Shown: positions 11,954-23,500 of the stretch, piece by piece | Layout of the letters: every line of letters begins with the position of its first letter | Numbering within the stretch: the first letter of the stretch is position 1 | Assembly (NCBI GenBank): GCA_037974665.1 | Contig: CM075777.1 | Span: 14,035,001 to 14,099,000, forward strand | Direction of reading: 5' to 3' | Source: Ehretia macrophylla | Taxonomy: Eukaryota > Streptophyta > Magnoliopsida > Boraginales > Ehretiaceae | DNA length: 64,000 nucleotides | Translations under genes and position numbers: made by a program | The notes under the pieces: model-generated | The model's input: only the letters and a program-made list of their open reading frames with translations | Database searches by the model: none | Told to the model about the DNA's origin: nothing

Positions 11954-13800
11954 GGCAAACAATACTACTTCTCCTTATTTTGAAGGTTACTCTACTAATA
12001 GGCCTCCATTGTTTATAGGTACAAATTTCAATTATTGGAAAAACAAGATGGAGACATACATACAATCCGTTGACTATGCTCTATGATCACTAGTGGAAGA
12101 TGGTCCTTATGTTCCAATGAAGGAGGTAACGGTTAAAGATGCCCCAAGTACAAGTGGAGTTGAGAAAGTCAAAACCGTTCAAGTTCCCAAGGAAATGAAA
12201 TAGTTCAATGATCAAGACATTAGTATGATGACTAAGAACTCAAGAGCCAAGAACATTCTCTATTGCGCTCTAAACGAAACCGAGTATAGTCGTGTGAGTC
12301 AATGTGAAACTGCACACGAGATTTGGAAGATGCTACACATGTCTTATCAAGGAACACCTCAAGTGAAGAATACCAAAATTGATTTTCACATTCATGAGTA
12401 TGAATTGTTTCGTATGAAGGCCGGGGAATCACTAAATGAAATGCATCAAAGATTCTCCACAATCGTAAACAACTTAAGTGCTCTTGGGAAGAAGTATCCA
12501 AATGAAGAACTTAACCGGAAAATTCTTATGGCTCTTCCAAAAGAATACAAACCAAATGTGACATCTATTAGAGAATCAACCGATCTCTCCACGATTATGG
12601 TGCATGAGCTCATTTGCAATCTTGAAACGGAGGAACTTGTATTAAATCAAGAAAAAATACGAGATGAAGAAGAAAAGAAGACAAGGAAATTACTTGCTTT
12701 CATTGCTCAATCTCAATCAAGTGATGAAGACAAAGATAATAGCGATCATGATGAACTTGCACTTCTTGCAAAGAATTTTAAGAAGTTCTTGAAATACAAA
12801 AAGATGAAGAGAGAAGAGCCCATCAACAACAAAGTCAAGAGAAGATTCAAAGAAAAGTTAGAGCAAAGAAGAGATAAAATGCTTCAATTGTGACAAACCG
12901 GGACACATCAAAGCAAAATGTCCAAAATTGATCAAAGGAAAGCAAAAGGTAATGAAGGCGTGCGTTGAGGATGATGTATCAATCGGTGATGAAAGTGGAA
13001 GCGAAACCGAAGTGGCCAATTTTGTGTGCTTCATGGCTAGAGATGATGAGGTAACTTCTTCATCTTGTGATGAATCTTCTTCTTTGTCTTCTAATGATGA
13101 ACGTACATTTGAAGAACTAACAAATGAATTTTCAAAACTACATGATAGCTTTCTTCTTGCACATTCAAAAGTAAAGAATCTTCAAAAGGAAATTAAGGAA
13201 CTTAGAGATGAAAATAATACTCTTACCAAAGAAATGTGTGAATATTATCATTTAAAGTCCAAAAATGAATTAGAAATCAAAGATTTTGAAAAACAAGTTC
13301 TTGGCCTACAAAATGATCTAGCTAGATTTTCAAAAGGAACAAAGGCCTTGGATAAAATTCTTGGTTCTCAAAAATCACCACTCGACAAGGGTGGAATTGG
13401 CTATGAGCCATTTTTTAAACCAAAATCTTCAAAACCATCTTTGTAAAAGCTTCTCAATCCTCAATTGTCCATCCACCATTAAAAGAATCACAAAAAGTAC
13501 AATTTGACAAAAAAGGAATTGGCTATAAGCTATATCAAAAAGGGTTACAAATTTATTTTGTCAAAGCATCATCCTCTTGGAATGAAGCCTCAACATCAAG
13601 AGGATTGTTTAAAAGATGCACTTATTGTGAGAAGATTGGTCACAATGCATCACGATGTAGATTTAGAAACATGGTGGGAAGAGATTCTTATATTCCTTTA
13701 TGGCTTAGACCCAAATGGGTTGTTAGATGTATTAGGACTTCGTACTAACACAAAATAACCCAATAGAACATTGGGGACCAAAATGAACTTGATTTGTTTC
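11954..13800 (+). pseudogene. Sirevirus S1 gag
   Basis: The ATG about 45 bp after the primer site gives MANNTTSPYFEGYS. The copia gag core follows: FIGTNFNYWKNKMETYI, then (12225-12893) HEIWKMLHMSYQGT, RMKAGESLNEMHQRF and ILMALPKEYKPNV. Two zinc knuckles are visible: C-F-N-C-D-K-P-G-H-I-K-A-K-C near 12880-12925 and C-T-Y-C-x-K-I-G-H-N-A-S-R-C near 13615-13660. Between them lies an acidic, Ser-rich and then coiled-coil-like stretch (12928-13446). In-frame stops near 12085 and 12200 and a frame change at 12880 break it. The long spacer between gag core and second knuckle fits Sireviruses. Confidence 0.85.
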
Positions 13801-16800
13801 TATAAATGATAGGTTGCTCTAAAGGTGAAATATGAAGATACTTGGGTTATTGATAGTGGGTGCTCAAGGCATATGACGGGAGATGCATCTTTCTTTTATG
13901 AGATTGACAGAAACTTCAAAAGTAAAGTTAGCTATGGAGGAAATGAAGCAGACAAAGTCATTGGTAAGGGTTGCATAGGAGATATAAACTCTCTTTCTAT
14001 TCATGATGTCTTGTATGTTAAAGGTCTTAAACATAATTTACTAAGTGTAAGTCAATTTTGTGATAATGGATTTAGAGTTGAATTTCTATCTACTTGTTGC
14101 AAGGTGTATGATAAAGATGATAAAGTAATATTTGTTGGAAATAGATGTGATAATGTATATGTAATCAATCTTCATGAATTGAAGTGCCAAAATGTGACAT
14201 ACTTAGTTACCATTAATGAAGATTCATGGTTATGTCATAGAAGACTTAGTCATGCTAATATGGATTTACTTGTTAAGCTTTTGAGAAAAGAACTTGTCAT
14301 AGGTCTTCCTAAGACTAGATTTCAAAAAGACCATCTATGTAATGCATGTCAATTTGGAAAACAACATAAGACATCATTCAAAACAATTAGCAAGGTAACC
14401 ACATCAAGAGCTTTACAAAAATTACATATGGATCTATTTGGTCCAATGGATGTGGCAAGTCTAGGTGGATCTAGATATGTCTATGTTATTATAGATGATT
14501 ACACTAGATTCACATGGGTAAGACCTCTTGCACATAAAAATGATGCCTTCAATGAATTTGCTAAACTTTGTAACAAAGTGCAAAATGAGAAAGGCTATTA
14601 CATAAATTGCATTCATAGTGATCAAGGCACCGAATTTATAAATGCATCTTTTATGGATTATTGTGAAGAACGTGGCATTGAACATAATTTTTCGGCTCCT
14701 AGAACTCCTCAACAAAATGGGGTAGTAGAAAGGAAGAATCGAACATTACAAGAAATGGCAAGAACAATGTTGAAAGAAAACAACTTGCCAACATACTTTT
14801 GGGGTGAAGTTGTAAATACCGCATGTTATGTGTTCAATCGTGTGCTAATTAGACCTTTTTTAAAGAAAACACCTTATGAATTATGGAAAGGTAGAGCACC
14901 AAATGTATCACATTTTAAAGTGTTTAGTTGTAAGTGTTTCATCCTTAATACAAAAGAACATCTTGGCAAATTTGATTCGAAATCGGATGAAGGACTTTTT
15001 ATGGGTTACTCTTCAAGAAGTAAAGCTTATAGAGTCTTTAACAAAATAAACATGCTTATCGAAGAGTCTATGCATGTGGATTTTGATGAAACTAATCATT
15101 TCGCTCCGAAAAAGAATGATGATGATGTAGGTATTTCCGAAGTTGACACTCAAATCTTATCTACAACCATCGGCAATGAGGGAATCTCAAGAGATCCAAA
15201 TGAGACAAATATTGAAGAAGGTCAAACCTCAAAGGATGGTGAAACTCTAGAAAATCCACAAGGAAATGTACAACCAATGCAAAATGACCAAGAAGTGACA
15301 ACAAATGATGATCTACCAAAATGTTGGAAGTTTATAAGAGATCACCCAAATGACCAAATTCTTGGTGATCCTTCAAAGGGAGTAAGAACTCGCTCTAATC
15401 TAAATGCATATTGTGAACATATTGTTTTTCTTTCTCAAGTAGAGCCTAAAAATGTTAAAGAAGCTTTAGATCATGAAGATTGGATAGTTGCCATGCAAGA
15501 AGAATTAAATCAATTTAAAAGAAGTAAAGTGTGGCATCTAGTTGAAAAACCTAAGGACTATCCTATAATTGGTACAAAATGGATTTTTAGAAATAAGTTA
15601 GATGAATCTGGGATTGTAACTAGGAACAAAGCTAGACTAGTGGCTCAAGGATATAATCAAGAAAAAGGGATATATTATGATGAGACTTTTGCTCCAGTGG
15701 CTAGACTTGAATCCATTCGTATGCTTCTTGCTTTTGCATGTTTTATGAACTTTAAATTATATCAAATGGATATAAAAAGTGCCTTTGTAAATGGCTATCT
15801 TAAGGAAGAAGTATATGTGAAACAACCACCCGGATTTGAGGACACTAACTTGCCAAATCATGTATATAAACTAGATAAGGCATTATATGGCCTTAAGTAA
15901 GCACCTAGAGCATGATATAATAGGCTTAGCAACTATTTGCTTAAAAAAGGGTTCACTAGAGGCAAATTAGATTCCACTCTCTTTGTCAAAATAAAAGGCA
16001 AAGATATATTGCTTGTACAAATTTATGTTGATGATATAATTTTTGGTGCTACTAATGAATCTCTTTGTGAGTATTTCTCTAAGTGTATGCACAAGGAATT
16101 TGAGATGAGTATGATGGGAGAATTGAATTTCTTTCTCGGACTCCAAATCAAGCAAACGCAAGAGGGTACTTTCATCAATCAAGCCAAGTACACTAGAGAA
16201 CTTATCAAAAAATCCGGACTTGAGTCAGCAAAAGAAATGAGTACACCAATGTCAACATCAATCAAGCTTGACAAAGATGAGGAAGGTAACAAGGTAGATG
16301 AAAAGCAATATCGAGATATGATCGGAAGGCTTCTTTATTTAACTGCTTCTAGACCCGATATTATATTTGCTGTGTGCTTATGTGCTCGTTTTCAATTATG
16401 TCCTAAAGAGTCTCACTTAAATGCTGTAAAAAGAATCATTAGATATCTTAAGAGGACTATAGATTTAGGATTATGGTATCCAAAAGACACCTCATTTGAA
16501 TAGGTAGGATATTCATATGCGGATTATGCAGGAGATCGTGTAGACAGAAAAAGTACTAGTGGATGCTGTCAATTTCTGGGACATTCATTAATCTCTTGGT
16601 CTAGTAAAAAATAAAATAGTGTAGCTCTCTCTACGGCTAAAGCTGAATATGTATCTGCTGAAAATTGTATGGCACAAATTCTTTGGATGAAACAAAATTT
16701 GCTTGATTATGGTCTTGTGTACGATAGTGTGCCTATTAAATGTGATAATACAAGTGCCATTAATCTCACTAAAAATCCCATTCAACACTCCAGAACAAAA

Positions 16801-16966
16801 CATATTGAAATTAGACATCATTTTATTCGCGATCATGTTCAAAAAGGAGATGTTGTGCTCAACTTTGTTGATTCTGTGAATCAATTAGCTGATATTTTTA
16901 CCAAACCATTGCATGAGACTCAATTTTGTGTGATAAGAAGAGAGTTAGGTATACTTAAAATGTGTT
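13801..16966 (+). pseudogene. Sirevirus S1 pol (protease, integrase, RT, RNase H)
   Basis: Protease has WVIDSGCSRHMTG (about 13845). The integrase zinc region (CHRRLSHANM ... CNACQFGK) leads to the core with MDLFGP (about 14430), HSDQGTEF (about 14620) and PQQNGVVERKN (about 14710). RT has YQMDIKSAFVNG (about 15760) and YVDDIIFGA (about 16025). RNase H (about 16510-16960) ends in VNQLADIFTKPL. The frame is open from 13825 to 15900, then stops occur at 15898 and 15913 (LKQAPRAW region), 16501 and 16612. These look like single transitions from CAA or TGG codons. A near-complete but dead copy. Confidence 0.93.
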
Positions 16967-17014
16967 GAAAAGTGTAACTTGAAGTTTTTTTTTGGTGTAT
17001 TGCAATTTCTGACA

Positions 17015-17160
17015 GAAAGTGCACCACCGGAAGAGGGGTCTTCCACCGGTCGACCGATGAAGCACACTCTCGTCCAGTGAACGTGCCTCAGGCGGACGAG
17101 GGTATGACACCAGACGACCGGCGTGTTCACCCTCGTCCGGTCGCGGCACTGACATGCAAA
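17015..17160 (+). repeat. CG-rich palindromic block between pol and env-like frame
   Basis: A run of CCGG/GGCC-type motifs (CACCGG, CCACCGGTCGACCG, GGCGGACGAGGG, CGACCGGCG, CGTCCGGTCG) like the palindrome cluster inside the LTRs, but located in the internal region just after pol. The surrounding sequence is AT-rich, so the block stands out in composition. Confidence 0.7.
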
Positions 17161-17446
17161 AGGTTTAAAACTTCAAAATTCATCTTCAAACCACAATTCT
17201 TCTTCATTCACAACTCTTCAACTCTTCAAATTCTCTCCCACTTCAATTCCACTACTTTGCATTGTCTTCTATTATCTTCAAAATCTCATCCTTACATCTT
17301 AAACAAAAAGGCCAAACTCCCAAGCTTCACAACTCATCCAATTTTCTTTCAAAACTTTTCCAAAACTCTTTAGCAATCTTTGTTGCACCCCAAGTGCTCG
17401 ACAAAATTCCTCAACCAAACTTTATTGCCAATTCTCTTGCATACTC

Positions 17447-18624
17447 ATGGCATCATCGTCTCGACAAGCATCTAAGAGACAAAGGACTACATTTAGGCCA
17501 CATACCGTTGATCCCTGGGATCTAATGTACATGATCGCACCAGGAGATTTTTCTAAAAAGGATATTTTATGGGGTAAATGCATTGATCCTTCAGACTTTT
17601 TAGATTCCACTCGTCCCCATAAACTGCTTTGTCATCAACAATGGCTTCCCTTGTTTGGACTCAAGGACATCAACTGTGATCTATAGGTTCGTGAATTCTA
17701 TGCCTATGCAGTAGAAGGTGAACAAGCCGGTGTCGAGGGATAAAGAGTAGAGTAAATGGTGTTAACATATTTGTAAGTGAACAGGACGTGGCTAACCTAT
17801 TTGGTATTCCACATCGTGGTCTCATACTCTACACCGCTGTTAACTTACCAAGTGAACTCCACATAGACGCTTTCAAGGAGATGTGTACTACACTATGGGA
17901 AGGGATGGGGAAGTTGGAAGAGTTTATGCCCAAGAGAGATCAACTCTGTGCTGAGAAACATTTGCTCCTCTATATCCTCAATCAATCTATCATGCCTCGC
18001 AATATAAAAGACGGGACCATTCTATCCTTCACGGGTTATGTGCTGCACCTAATGTACAAGAAGGTAAAAATCAACCTTTCATACATTATACTTAGTCATA
18101 TGCTGGCCTTTAAGAAGATATCTCTGCTCTATAGGATGATCTTGTGTCATCTGTTCCGTTTTAGAGGTCTCGATCGTATTGGTCAATTTGAACCCTTAAA
18201 TGACTCCACCTATCTCCTTGACAAGTATTGCCTAGATAGACAGACCATGGCTCGTGAAAACAATGACATTGTCTACATTCAGCAACGTCAATTCCACAAG
18301 GTTTAATCTAAAGTAGTTGATGATCTAGAGAACTATGACCTTGGAGAAGAGGGTGATAAAAGTGAGGCTACAAGTGAGAGTGATGAAGGATATCCCGTAG
18401 GCAGAGATGCTAATATTGGTCTTTCCCGGGTTGATATTGGTGGTGCTAGTTCGTCCACAAAAAGCAGACTCCGACCAGTCACTCTTGAAGAAGTCAATAC
18501 CAAAGTTGATAATCTTACTTCAAAAGTTGATCAGTTATTCTTGACTGTTGGTGAAGTCAAGACCAAAATGAAAGGCATGAACAAGATGTTTAAGAAGCTC
18601 TATGAGAAATTCATGAAGGATTAA
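17447..18624 (+). pseudogene. Post-pol env-like frame of Sirevirus S1
   Basis: Starts at ATG 17447 (MASSSRQASKRQR). It reads in three pieces broken by a stop at 17684, a frame change before 17788 and a stop at 18304. The middle piece (17788-18306) is a globular-looking stretch; the last (18307-18624) is acidic, then has a heptad-like coiled coil (VNTKVDNLTSKVDQL..VGEVKTKMKGMNKMFKKL). Position and C-terminal coiled coil fit the 'env-like' proteins of some Sireviruses. No convincing signal peptide or transmembrane segment is seen, so an envelope role is not shown. The function of such frames is unknown. Confidence 0.6.
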
Positions 18625-18884
18625 GCCAGTTGCCATGTGATGCTTAGGATGCTTCCCTTTCCCCTTTCTCATTAAACTTTGCAATTTTCTTTTTCCAACA
18701 ATCATGTTTTACTTCATGCATTCTTTTGATACTTTGTTTTTTATATTTCAACTCCATTGCTTTAGTAGTTTTTTCCTTTCTATGACTTTGTGACTTTGTG
18801 TCAAGTGTTTGGTGTTCAAGTATAGACATGCTTTTCTTTACTTGCTAATGTTGTGTGTATGTTTTTTTTTTTTTTGTTAATGAC

Positions 18885-18983
18885 AAAAAGGGGGAGATAA
18901 ATACCAAAAAATAATATAAGTATATCTAAAAAGAACTCATACATTAAGGGGGAGTTGTTATGTATGCACCTGTTGAGGGGGAG
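18885..18983 (+). promoter_or_regulatory. Repeated polypurine tracts upstream of S1 3' LTR
   Basis: Three G-rich purine tracts lie in 100 bp: AAAAAGGGGGAG (18885-18896), AAGGGGGAG (18946-18954) and GAGGGGGAG (18975-18983). Another purine-rich tract (AAAAAATGGAGAGAT) abuts the 3' LTR at 19116. Multiple polypurine tracts are a Sirevirus hallmark; the one next to the LTR is the expected plus-strand primer site. Confidence 0.8.
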
Positions 18984-19115
18984 TTTTTGAACAAACTTAT
19001 ATCTTAGGTTCAAACAAACTCAAATTGCACAAAATTCTAAATACTCTCTCAAACTCATTATGCTTACATTGTTATTATTTGAGATAAGTTTTGTCATCAT
19101 AAAAAATGGAGAGAT

Positions 19116-20407
19116 TGTTAGCCTAAAAGGCTTCTAAATCTTGGTTTTGATGATCACAAATCATAAATGTGTTTAATGAGTTTGTTCAGTGTGCAAAAGC
19201 AAGGATGAATCAAGTTTGACTCCGACTTCAAGATTATCGAACTAAAGAAGGAAGAAGAACATCCATCAACTTAAGGAAAAGATTCGAAGAATGAAGATGG
19301 AGTTATAAGGATGGAGACGAAAGTCATAAGGGGTACCAGTTGGGACTTGACTGGGGTTTTTGGGGCTTGCAAAAAGTATATACTCAATAGTGATTCTCAA
19401 ACAACGTTTTTGAAATGTGTGTTTTTGTACCTTACAAAATTTGTTTAAAAGAATCTTTTTAAAAGAACCCAACCCTGACAGTCTTGGTTTCACCGAACGA
19501 CCCCTCGGAGACCGGTCGACCGGTGGCCAAAGGGTCGTCTGCCCGAGACCCGTTCACCGGACGAGGGTCTCTCGACCGGTCGATCGGCGAACAAGGGTCG
19601 TCCGCCCGAGACCGGTTCACCGGACGAGGGTCTCTCGACCAGTCGACCGGCTAACAGGGGTCGACCGGTCAGGCCAAAAATGCTGATTCAAAAAATAGCC
19701 ATTTGTGAACGTTGGGAGCATTAATTACACCATTTTTTCAGCTCTATTAAGTTCTCTCAACTGCAACATTTGAAGGTATTGATTCAAAGCAATTACACTT
19801 GAGTTCTTTCATGATCTTAATCTTTGAATCATCATTGAGCTATACTTGAGCAAGAAATTGTGAGTAATATTGTGAGAAAACATTCATTGTATTCATCTAC
19901 CCTAAAAAGAGGGCTTTTTTGTGATTCTCAAACACTTATCAAAAGAGAGAGTTAAACATTTTGAAATGAAGGATTTCCTTGTCAAAGGTGTTGAAGTGAA
20001 AGCTTTGTATTGAGAAGAGTTGTTTTTTCTATTATAAAGCTTGAACTACCATTGTAGCTGGTTTGTGGACTCACCAACATTTGAAGAGCCACCATAGTGA
20101 AGATTGTTGAAATCCTAAGCGGGGAGCTTAGGTCGTGGACTTAGGCAGGGGCCAAACTACGCTAAAATCGCGATTTGCAATCTCTTTCTCTCAACTCTCT
20201 CTTTGCATTACTTTCTGCACACCAAGTGTTTGATAAATTGTCTCACTCACATTTTATATTGCTAGAGTGCATTTCTGTTTAAGATTGTTTTTGATTAATC
20301 ATTGCTAGAATATTGACTAATCGAAAAAGTAGTACTATTGCCTATATAACCTAATTCACCCCCCTCTCCCCCCTCTCCCCCCTCTTAGGTTTAATTAAGG
20401 GGCAACA
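19116..20407 (+). repeat. 3' LTR of S1 (1292 bp)
   Basis: Starts TGTTAGCC and ends GGGGCAACA. It is 83 bp longer than the 5' LTR, because of an extra copy of a 63-bp palindromic unit (units at 19534-19596 and 19597-19659) and an expanded CCCCCCTCT run near 20357-20392. Confidence 0.92.
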
Positions 20408-20519
20408 CCCCCCTTTGGCATGTTTTGGGGAAGATGTTGACAGATGATTCGAGATTGGCCATCTCTAGCAATGTATCCTTTTAATATATATATGGTACCT
20501 ACTCTCGCTTGGGCCTATT
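20408..20519 (+). repeat. Gypsy LTR A, part 2
   Basis: A 112-bp remnant of LTR A trapped between the two Sirevirus insertions, including the cctat copy at 20515-20519 that is the target duplication of the solo LTR S2. Confidence 0.7.
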
Positions 20520-23500
20520 ATTAGTCCTTGATAACCTAAGAGGGGGGTGAATTAGGTTGTTTGGTAAGGTTAAGCAATTTAAAAAATTCTTGATGCGGAA
20601 ATAATGTCTAATGACAGATAATAATACTCTAGAAGTTCTTGTAGGCAATTTATCAAACACTTAGTGAGCACACAAGTATATAACACTAGATAAGCAAAGA
20701 GAATTTCAAAAATAAATTCCAAATAGATAACTCAACAATTTTCAAACAGTTAATATGAGCAATATCCACACGAAGGTAAATGACTTGAAAATAACGAGAG
20801 TAGAGTAAGAGAAATCAAACAAAATGATTTTCAAGTGGTTCGCACTCCCGGAGGCCTAGTCCACCACCTAAGATCTTCCCTTCCCTTAGAATTTACCAAC
20901 TCTTCACTAAGATGCTTCTTCAAATGTTGGTGAAGCAAAAACCAACTACAATTACTCTTAAGTCCACAAGAGTTACACAAGCTCCTTCAAGTGTAGGTGA
21001 AGCTTAACCTACTATCCTCTCTTCCTTTGAGTCCACAAAGGATTACAATACTTCTTCTCACAATGATTATCTCAATCTATGTGAAAGAGTGTATTACAAA
21101 GATTGTGTGATAATATGAATGACAATTGTAACTCCTATTTGAGTTTGATATTACAATTGAAGAATACTTTGAATGCTCAAAGATATGAAAATGATAGCTC
21201 AAGATTTCTCAATGAAAATCATGTGAAATGCTCTTTGAATTAGCTTAGAAATCTGAAGATTAAGGCTTGGAGTTGTGTTTGAGATGGTGAGAGAGCATAG
21301 CTTAAAAAGAAGAAAAAGTTAGACACAAAATGGATATAATGCAAAAATCCCGGATTTTCCCGTTAAGCCATCCGGTCGTTGAGCCCTTCATCCGATCGAT
21401 CGGATGGGGCAGGTAACGCCCAGACCAAAGCTCTCTGCTGGGCGTTGTGGCCTTTATTCGGTCGATCGGATGAAGCTAGTAACGCCCAAATGCTTAAAAT
21501 GCTGAAAAGTGACCTTTTTGAGCCCCAAAACAATTTGTTAAATAATAAAGCATTTGGACACTTTTGATGACACTTATAAAAAAGTATTTCTAGCATTTTT
21601 AACATCTCAAAACATTTTTAAAAACTCTTTAAAAAGATATAGAACAATTTTTATACCACAAGAGTTTGAAATCCAAAAAGTTTTGTTTTTCAAAAAATGA
21701 GTTTGTAATGACATTTTGAAAATATATGTTCAAAGGATATTTTGCAAATAAAATTTTTATGAAAAACATTTTCGAGACATTATGAGCTACATAAGTCATA
21801 CTTAGGCAAACAACATTTTATTAGCCGGTACCCCTTATGTCGCCACGTCTCCTTCCTTGTAACTCTCTTTTTATCGACGAGTCTTCAACTTTATTTCTCC
21901 GGGTCTTCATTACTTGATTCCTTATGAGAGACTTCATTTGAATGAGACAGGATATTGTGTGATGACCCAGACCTAGCATATAGTATGCAGTACATATTCG
22001 CATATATTTATGTGTTACTTTAAAAGTTTATTTATTATTAGTGAATAACTTAATTCAATGCATTCATTAATTGCACTATTTGTTATATTTTTGAAATACG
22101 TGCATATAGAGTTTAGTAAAATTAAATAGGGTAACTATTTTAATATTAAAATTATTATATTTTATTATTTTGTATTTAAGTGTTAGATTTCATTATTATT
22201 ATTATTTTTTTTTTCATTAATTGCTTAAATAACTCTAAGTTTGGAAATGAAAATTTTCTGCTTCTTTTTCTGAATTTTATATTTTTTTCTTACTTACTTA
22301 TCATTTATGTGTCATACGTTCATTGACTTTGCGTACATAGCATTTCGTGAACGTTGAATAAAAATTTGATTAGTGTTCTCAAATAAATAGTATTTTCAGC
22401 TTTTAATTTAACATTTCAATAACTCATTTGCTTATTATTTGATCTAATTACAACTATTTGACCCAAATACCCAACCCATTGACCAAACCCATTGACCTTG
22501 TCATCTTTTCTTTTATAAGCTAAACCAAGCAAGGAAAAAAAAACAAAAGAGGGAAAAAATGGCCTTAGGGCCAATTTTCATGAGAAAAAAAAAAGAAGAG
22601 AAAATGTCCTCAAATCTTGCCAATTGGATCTTCTAGCTTGGTCTTGGAGGTAGATTGAGGTATCCTAGAGTACTACAAAGCTCCTACAACTTGGTATGTG
22701 AGAGAGATTTCATGTTATATGCATTTAAATTTCTAGGGTTTAAACTTGAATTTTTACAATTGTTGATTATTGCTATATCCTTGCTCATAGATGCTTGTAG
22801 TACCTCTTATTGATGTTGTAGAATACTCTTTTGAAGTTAGTTGATATCTTGAATGGCTAGAATGGTGAATGTTACATTGTAGAAGGTGATGAATAGTAAA
22901 AAACGTGAATAGTAAAATCTTTGTATTCTAGCTTAATTTGTTGCTATATACATGTGATTTAGGAGTTATTAAACCTAGATTAGAGCCTTGAATGGGTTGG
23001 AAATGCTTGAAATGCAAGATCAATTAGTTAAAGTTCATTTAATGGGGCACTATTCACTCAGGCCCTTTAAATCTTACTCAAAACCTTAATTTAATGATAG
23101 ATATGTGATGTTGGGTTGATAAAACGGTACCACGTTAAAATTTATCGAATTCTGAGGACGTCGATTTTTATGCCTCTTTGTATGCGCCCATTAGAATTAA
23201 TACAATTAGTGCCTTAAATACTAGTTTAATGTTTGGTTTAGGTTCCATAAATGTAGTTGAGGATAGTTAGATACTTTAGTTAACTAAACTTTGGCTAAAA
23301 CTAGTTTCGGCATATTGAACTTAAAGGAGAAAATGGAGATTTTAGGCCTCATACTTAACTTTAGCTTGTTTATTGTGTTATATTTGTTGTAGAGACTAAG
23401 AGATTCATGTTAGTTAAAGCTGAAAATTGAGGTTTAAGTGTTAGTGTATATTATGTTGCTTTATTATTTTGGTTACTAGTTCATAACCGAGTTGTGTTTC

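Larger units (their letters stand above)
10685..20407 (+). mobile_element. Sirevirus-type Ty1/copia element S1 (9.7 kb), defective
   Basis: Both LTRs are present (10685-11893 and 19116-20407). Inside are a primer binding site, gag, pol in copia order (protease, integrase, RT, RNase H), a long post-pol region with an env-like reading frame, and repeated polypurine tracts. Long CG-rich palindromic LTRs, an extra frame after pol and several GGGGGAG tracts before the 3' LTR are the marks of the Sirevirus lineage. It is inserted into LTR A at a C-run (cccc before, cccccc after), so the exact target duplication is ambiguous. The coding region has many stops. Confidence 0.9.

Noticed and set aside
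19417-19686. Open frame with RPVDRRT/RPRPVHRTRVSRPVDR repeats in the 3' LTR of S1
   Set aside because: The repeat pattern is simply the translation of the CG-palindromic 63-bp LTR units; the frame is not conserved in the 5' LTR.
20408-20413. C-run flanking S1 as a precise 5-bp target duplication
   Set aside because: Upstream is tcccc and downstream cccccc; the homopolymer makes the true duplication undecidable, so only the insertion, not its TSD, is claimed.
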